In this document: positions 60,525 to 64,000 of the stretch, piece after piece
Layout: every line of letters starts with the position of its first letter
How positions within the stretch are numbered: the first letter of the stretch is position 1
NCBI RefSeq assembly: GCF_001905545.1
Contig: NZ_LIPD01000023.1
Span: 652 to 64,651, forward strand
Length of the DNA: 64,000 bases
DNA from: Streptomyces sp. CB02056
Lineage (GTDB): Bacteria; Actinomycetota; Actinomycetes; Streptomycetales; Streptomycetaceae
Reading direction: 5' to 3'
Position numbers and translations under genes: made by a program
Notes under the pieces: model-generated
Told to the model about the DNA's origin: nothing
Seen by the model: the letters and a program-made list of their open reading frames with translations, nothing else
The model's database searches: none

Positions 60525-61475
60525 ATGAGCACTCCTGTAGCCCCTGTGGGTCCCGGCGCGGCCGCCGATCCGCTGCACACCGACCCGCCGGCCGCCGGGC
60601 ACGACGGCCGCTACCTGGGCCGGCGCCGCCTCTACCTGCGCCGCTTCCTGCGCAACCGGACCGCCGTCGCCGGCGTGGTGATCTTCCTGCTGCTCGTGCT
60701 GTTCAGCGCGCTCGGCGGCCTGTTCACCCCGTACGGCTTCGCGGACACCGACTTCTCCGCCCTCACCCAGGCCCCGAGCGCCGAGCACTGGTTCGGCACC
60801 AACCAGGGCGGCAACGACGTCTACGCCGCCGCCGTGCACGGCCTCCAGCGCTCGCTGGTGATCGCGGTGACCGTGTCCCTGCTGACCGTCGCCCTCGCCG
60901 CGGTCGTGGGCGCGGGCGCCGCCTACGTCGGGGGCCGGGTGGAGAAGGCGACCCTCGCCCTCATCCACTTCCTGCTGGTCGTGCCGTCCTTCCTCGTCCT
61001 CGCCCTGGTCTCGCACCGGCTGGCGGGCGACTGGCGGGTCCTCATCCTCGTCCTGACGGTGTTCGGCTGGATGTCCACCGCCCGCGTGGTCTGGTCGGTG
61101 TCGACGTCCCTGCGCGAGCGCGACTACGTGCGCGCCGCGGAGTACATGGGCGTGCGCCCCCTGCGCATCGTGCTGCGCCACATCATCCCCAACCTGGGCT
61201 CCCTGCTCATCGTCAACCTCACCCTGGGCGTGGTCTCCACCGTGCTCAGCGAGACCGCCCTGTCCTTCCTCGGCTTCGGCGTCCAGACCCCCGACGTGTC
61301 GCTGGGCACGATGCTCGCCGACGGCGCGGGCACCATCACCAGCGCCCCCTGGCTCTTCGCCTTCCCCGCCGGGCTGACCGTCCTGCTCACCGTCTCGATG
61401 ACCTTCGTCGGCGACGGCCTGCGCGACGCTTTCGACCCCACGTCCACCACCGGCGCGGCAGGAGCCCGACGATGA
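60525..61475 (+). CDS. Peptide/nickel ABC transporter permease (OppC/DppC type)
   Basis: 316 residues, starting one base after the previous stop. A cytoplasmic N-terminus with YLRRFLRNRTAVAGVVIFLLLVLFS, the family segment HWFGTNQGGNDVYAAAVHGLQ, five to six helices, and the EAA loop YVRAAEYMGVRPLRIVLRHIIPN. C-terminal FVGDGLRDAFDPT. Partners with the preceding permease. The stop overlaps the ATPase start (ATGA). Confidence 0.93.
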   Translation: MSTPVAPVGPGAAADPLHTDPPAAGHDGRYLGRRRLYLRRFLRNRTAVAGVVIFLLLVLFSALGGLFTPYGFADTDFSALTQAPSAEHWFGTNQGGNDVYAAAVHGLQRSLVIAVTVSLLTVALAAVVGAGAAYVGGRVEKATLALIHFLLVVPSFLVLALVSHRLAGDWRVLILVLTVFGWMSTARVVWSVSTSLRERDYVRAAEYMGVRPLRIVLRHIIPNLGSLLIVNLTLGVVSTVLSETALSFLGFGVQTPDVSLGTMLADGAGTITSAPWLFAFPAGLTVLLTVSMTFVGDGLRDAFDPTSTTGAAGARR

Positions 61476-63616
61476 CCCTCGCACCCGCCCCCCGCACCGG
61501 GCCCGCGACCGCTCCCACCGGGTCCACCGACCCCGCCGGGCCCGCACCCGTCCTGTCCGTCCGCGGCCTGAGCGTCTCCTTCCCCTCCGAGGCCGGGCCG
61601 GTGGAGGCCGTGCGCGGCGTCGACTTCGACCTGCTGCCCGGGCGCACCCTGGGCATCGTCGGCGAGTCCGGCTCCGGCAAGTCCGCCACCGCCCTCGCCG
61701 TCATGGGCCTGCTGCCGCCCACCGCGCGGATCGGCGGCCGGATCCTGCTGGGCGGCCGCGACCTGGCGGCGATGGACGACAAGGAGCTCTCCCGGGTCCG
61801 CGGCAAGGACATCGGCATGGTCTTCCAGGACCCGATGTCCGCGCTCACGCCCATCTTCACCGTCGGCCGGCTGCTCTCCGAGGCCCTGCGCGTGCACCGG
61901 GAGCTGTCCCGGAAGGACGCCTGGGAGCAGGCGGTGGAACTGCTCGACCTGGTCGGCATCCCCGACCCGCGCGAACGCGCCAAGTCCTTCCCGCACGAGT
62001 TCTCCGGCGGCATGCGCCAACGCGTCGTCATCGCCCTGGCCATCGCCAACAAGCCCTCGGTGCTCGTCGCCGACGAGCCCACCACGGCGCTGGACGTCAC
62101 CGTCCAGGCGCAGATCCTCGACGTGCTGCGCCTGGCCCAGCGCGAGACCGGAGCCAGCCTCGTCCTGATCACCCACGACCTGGGCGTGGTGGCCGGCCAC
62201 GCCGACGACGTCGCCGTCATGTACGCCGGGCGGATCGTCGAGCACGCGGGCGTCGACGAGCTCTTCCGCCGTCCCACGATGCCCTACACCGCCCGCCTGC
62301 TGGCCAGCGTCCCGACCGTGGACAGCGGCGTCCCGCGGCCCCTCGTCCCGGTCGGCGGGGAGCCGCCGTCCCTGGTCGCCCTGCCCGGCGGCTGCCCCTT
62401 CGCGCCCCGCTGCGCGGTGGCCGTGGACGTGTGCCGGACCACCGAACCAGGCCTGGCTGCACCGGACTTGACCTCAGCGGACCTGAACGCACCGGCGCCG
62501 GCCGGGCGGCCCGGCCGCGCCGCCTGCCACCGCGCCCGGGAGATCGCCGACGGCAGCCTCGACCCGGTCGGGGCGGCCCCTCCCGTGCCGACGGCCGGCC
62601 CCGCCGAGCGGACCGCCGGAGAGGTGGTCCTGCGCGTCGAGGACCTGGTCAAGACGTTCCCCGTCACCAAGGGCGCCCTGCTCAAGCGCCGGGTGGGCAC
62701 CCTGCACGCGGTCAGCCACGTCGGCTTCGAACTGCGCGCGGGCGAAACCCTGGCCCTGGTCGGGGAGTCCGGCAGCGGCAAGACCACCACGCTGCGCGAG
62801 GTGCTGCGGCTGCGCGCCCCCGAGGGCGGCCGCGTCGAGGTGGCCGGCACCGACGTCGCCACGCTGCGCTCGGCCGCCGAGGTGCGCGAGCTGCGGCGCC
62901 ACGTGCAGATCGTCCTCCAGGACCCGACGGACGCCCTGGACCCCCGGCTGACCGTCTTCGACCTGCTGGCCGAACCGCTCCAGGCCGCCGGCGCCGACCG
63001 CACCGCCGTCCGCTCCCGGGTCACCGAACTCCTGGACCTGGTGGGCCTGGACCGCGCCATGGGCGACCGCTTCCCCGCCGCCCTGTCCGGCGGCCAGCGC
63101 CAGCGCGTCGGCATCGCCCGCGCCCTGGCCCGCGAGCCGAGGCTGCTGGTCCTGGACGAGCCGCTGTCCGCCCTGGACGTCTCCGTGCAGGCCGAGATCA
63201 TCAACCTGCTCGCCCGGCTGAAGCGCGAACTGGGCCTGGCCTACCTCGTGGTGGCGCACGACCTGGCCGTGGTGCGCTACTTCTCCGACCGCGTCGCGGT
63301 GATGTACCTCGGACACGTCGTCGAGTCCGGCGCCACCGAGGAGATCTTCGCCCGGCCCCGGCACCCGTACACCCGGGCCCTGCTGTCGGCCGTCCCGGTA
63401 CCCGACCCGGAGCGCGAGCGCCACCGCGAGCGCATCGTCCTCGCGGGCGAGCAGCCCAGCGCCGCCCGGCTGCCGCAGGGCTGCGTGTTCGTCGACCGCT
63501 GCCCGCTCCACCGGGAGGCCGACGAGGCCGTACGCACGCGCTGCCGCACCGAGCGGCCGGCGACCGTCGGCGCCCCGGACGGCTCCGACCACCGGTACGC
63601 CTGCCACGCGGTCTGA
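61472..63616 (+). CDS. Fused double ABC ATPase for peptide transport (OppD-OppF)
   Basis: 714 residues with two complete ATPase domains. First: Walker A GESGSGKSA (64-72), signature FSGGMRQRV, Walker B VLVADEPT, then an oligopeptide C-terminal cysteine patch (GGCPFAPRC). Second: GESGSGKTTT (about 426), LSGGQRQRV, LLVLDEPLS and a second cysteine patch (GCVFVDRCPLH). The paired cysteines are typical of Opp/Dpp ATPases and may bind Fe-S. Fusion of the D and F subunits is common in actinomycetes. Overlaps the permease stop. Confidence 0.95.
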   Translation: MTLAPAPRTGPATAPTGSTDPAGPAPVLSVRGLSVSFPSEAGPVEAVRGVDFDLLPGRTLGIVGESGSGKSATALAVMGLLPPTARIGGRILLGGRDLAAMDDKELSRVRGKDIGMVFQDPMSALTPIFTVGRLLSEALRVHRELSRKDAWEQAVELLDLVGIPDPRERAKSFPHEFSGGMRQRVVIALAIANKPSVLVADEPTTALDVTVQAQILDVLRLAQRETGASLVLITHDLGVVAGHADDVAVMYAGRIVEHAGVDELFRRPTMPYTARLLASVPTVDSGVPRPLVPVGGEPPSLVALPGGCPFAPRCAVAVDVCRTTEPGLAAPDLTSADLNAPAPAGRPGRAACHRAREIADGSLDPVGAAPPVPTAGPAERTAGEVVLRVEDLVKTFPVTKGALLKRRVGTLHAVSHVGFELRAGETLALVGESGSGKTTTLREVLRLRAPEGGRVEVAGTDVATLRSAAEVRELRRHVQIVLQDPTDALDPRLTVFDLLAEPLQAAGADRTAVRSRVTELLDLVGLDRAMGDRFPAALSGGQRQRVGIARALAREPRLLVLDEPLSALDVSVQAEIINLLARLKRELGLAYLVVAHDLAVVRYFSDRVAVMYLGHVVESGATEEIFARPRHPYTRALLSAVPVPDPERERHRERIVLAGEQPSAARLPQGCVFVDRCPLHREADEAVRTRCRTERPATVGAPDGSDHRYACHAV

Positions 63617-63667
63617 CCCCCGCCCCCCGCTCTTCCCCGTCTCACCGAATCCCACCAAGGACACCCC

Positions 63668-64000
63668 ATGCGTCGGAAGCTCGCCCTGCCCCTCGCGCTC
63701 GCCGCGGCCGTCTCGGTCGCCGCCACCGCCTGCTCCTCCTCGTCCCCCTCCGGCGGCTCCACCGGCGCATCCCCCGGGCAGGACGCCAAGAACGCCGCCA
63801 AGGTCGCGTCCTCCGTCACCGACTACAACCCCCAGCCGTACGAGAACATCAAGGACGGCGGCACCTACACCACCGCGGGGACCTTCGACGAGCAGGGCAA
63901 CCCGTTCAACGTCAACGGCACCCTGAACGCGCTGCGGGTCTGGTCCTGGTACAACGCCGACGCCATCACCTACTCGCCCACCGGCGAGGTCCAGTACAAC
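63668..64000 (+). CDS. ABC transporter substrate-binding lipoprotein, partial (family 5)
   Basis: Starts at ATG 63668 and runs off the window after 111 residues. Signal peptide LALPLALAAAVSVAATAC with a lipobox Cys, then a Ser/Gly linker and NIKDGGTYTTAGTFDEQGNPFNVNG, which resembles the N-terminus of SBP family 5. Follows the fused ATPase by 51 bases, so it is the fourth gene of the Opp operon. Confidence 0.88.
   Translation, partial: MRRKLALPLALAAAVSVAATACSSSSPSGGSTGASPGQDAKNAAKVASSVTDYNPQPYENIKDGGTYTTAGTFDEQGNPFNVNGTLNALRVWSWYNADAITYSPTGEVQYN

Overview
The window is chromosomal DNA of a high-GC actinomycete, most likely Streptomyces or Kitasatospora. The evidence is the near-total use of G or C at third codon positions, GTG starts overlapping upstream TGA stops, Tat and Sec signal peptides, an AfsR-type regulator, a TTA codon in a secreted-protein gene, and a blaA-blaB-blaL type beta-lactamase locus. 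I see no tRNA, rRNA, CRISPR array or intact prophage.

Layout. (1) Positions 1-8.3 kb are a patchy accessory stretch: a GIY-YIG-like protein, a RAMA-domain protein ending in a 58-bp perfect palindrome, a truncated IS1182-type transposase abutting a beheaded gene, small orphan proteins, a GvpU-like protein and several frameshifted or truncated remnants. (2) 8.4-27.7 kb is a coherent polysaccharide-use locus. One long minus-strand operon runs binding protein, two ABC permeases, D-2-hydroxyacid dehydrogenase, Gfo/Idh/MocA oxidoreductase, DUF993 aldolase-like protein, TIM-barrel isomerase and glycerate kinase, followed by a secreted family 8 polysaccharide lyase. A divergent plus-strand pair encodes a DUF2264 protein and a second TIM-barrel isomerase. 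A GH35 beta-galactosidase sits between two paralogous regulators that join a DeoR-like HTH to a LacI-like sensor. CGATC-containing dyads or half-sites lie at all four promoters I could model, which suggests one regulon. (3) 28-39.4 kb holds membrane proteins, the first toxin-like/lectin gene pair (cassette A), a DUF3291 protein with an Fe-S-type ArsR-like regulator, a two-component system, an alpha/beta hydrolase and a TIGR04222 protein. (4) 39.4-50.3 kb holds a MITE-like repeat, a HEAT-repeat protein, a secreted catalytically dead trypsin-fold protein with six ricin-type repeats, a broken clpP, small secreted proteins, the second toxin-like/lectin pair (cassette B) and a divergent 984-residue AfsR-like regulator. 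(5) 50.4-57.9 kb holds the bla locus (LysR activator, BlaB-like penicillin-recognising homologue, class A beta-lactamase) followed by a secreted metallo-beta-lactamase-fold enzyme, a HAD protein and a chagasin-like secreted protein. (6) 58-64 kb holds a DUF6183-like protein and an Opp-type peptide ABC operon that runs off the window.

The most interesting candidate system is the duplicated secreted pair (30039-31354 and 45778-47057). Each copy encodes a Ser/Thr-rich, beta-rich exported protein with four conserved cysteines, then a separate exported ricin-fold lectin. By eye the first protein resembles the hairpin region of aerolysin/ETX-like pore formers, so a split lectin-guided pore-forming system is a testable hypothesis, not a conclusion.
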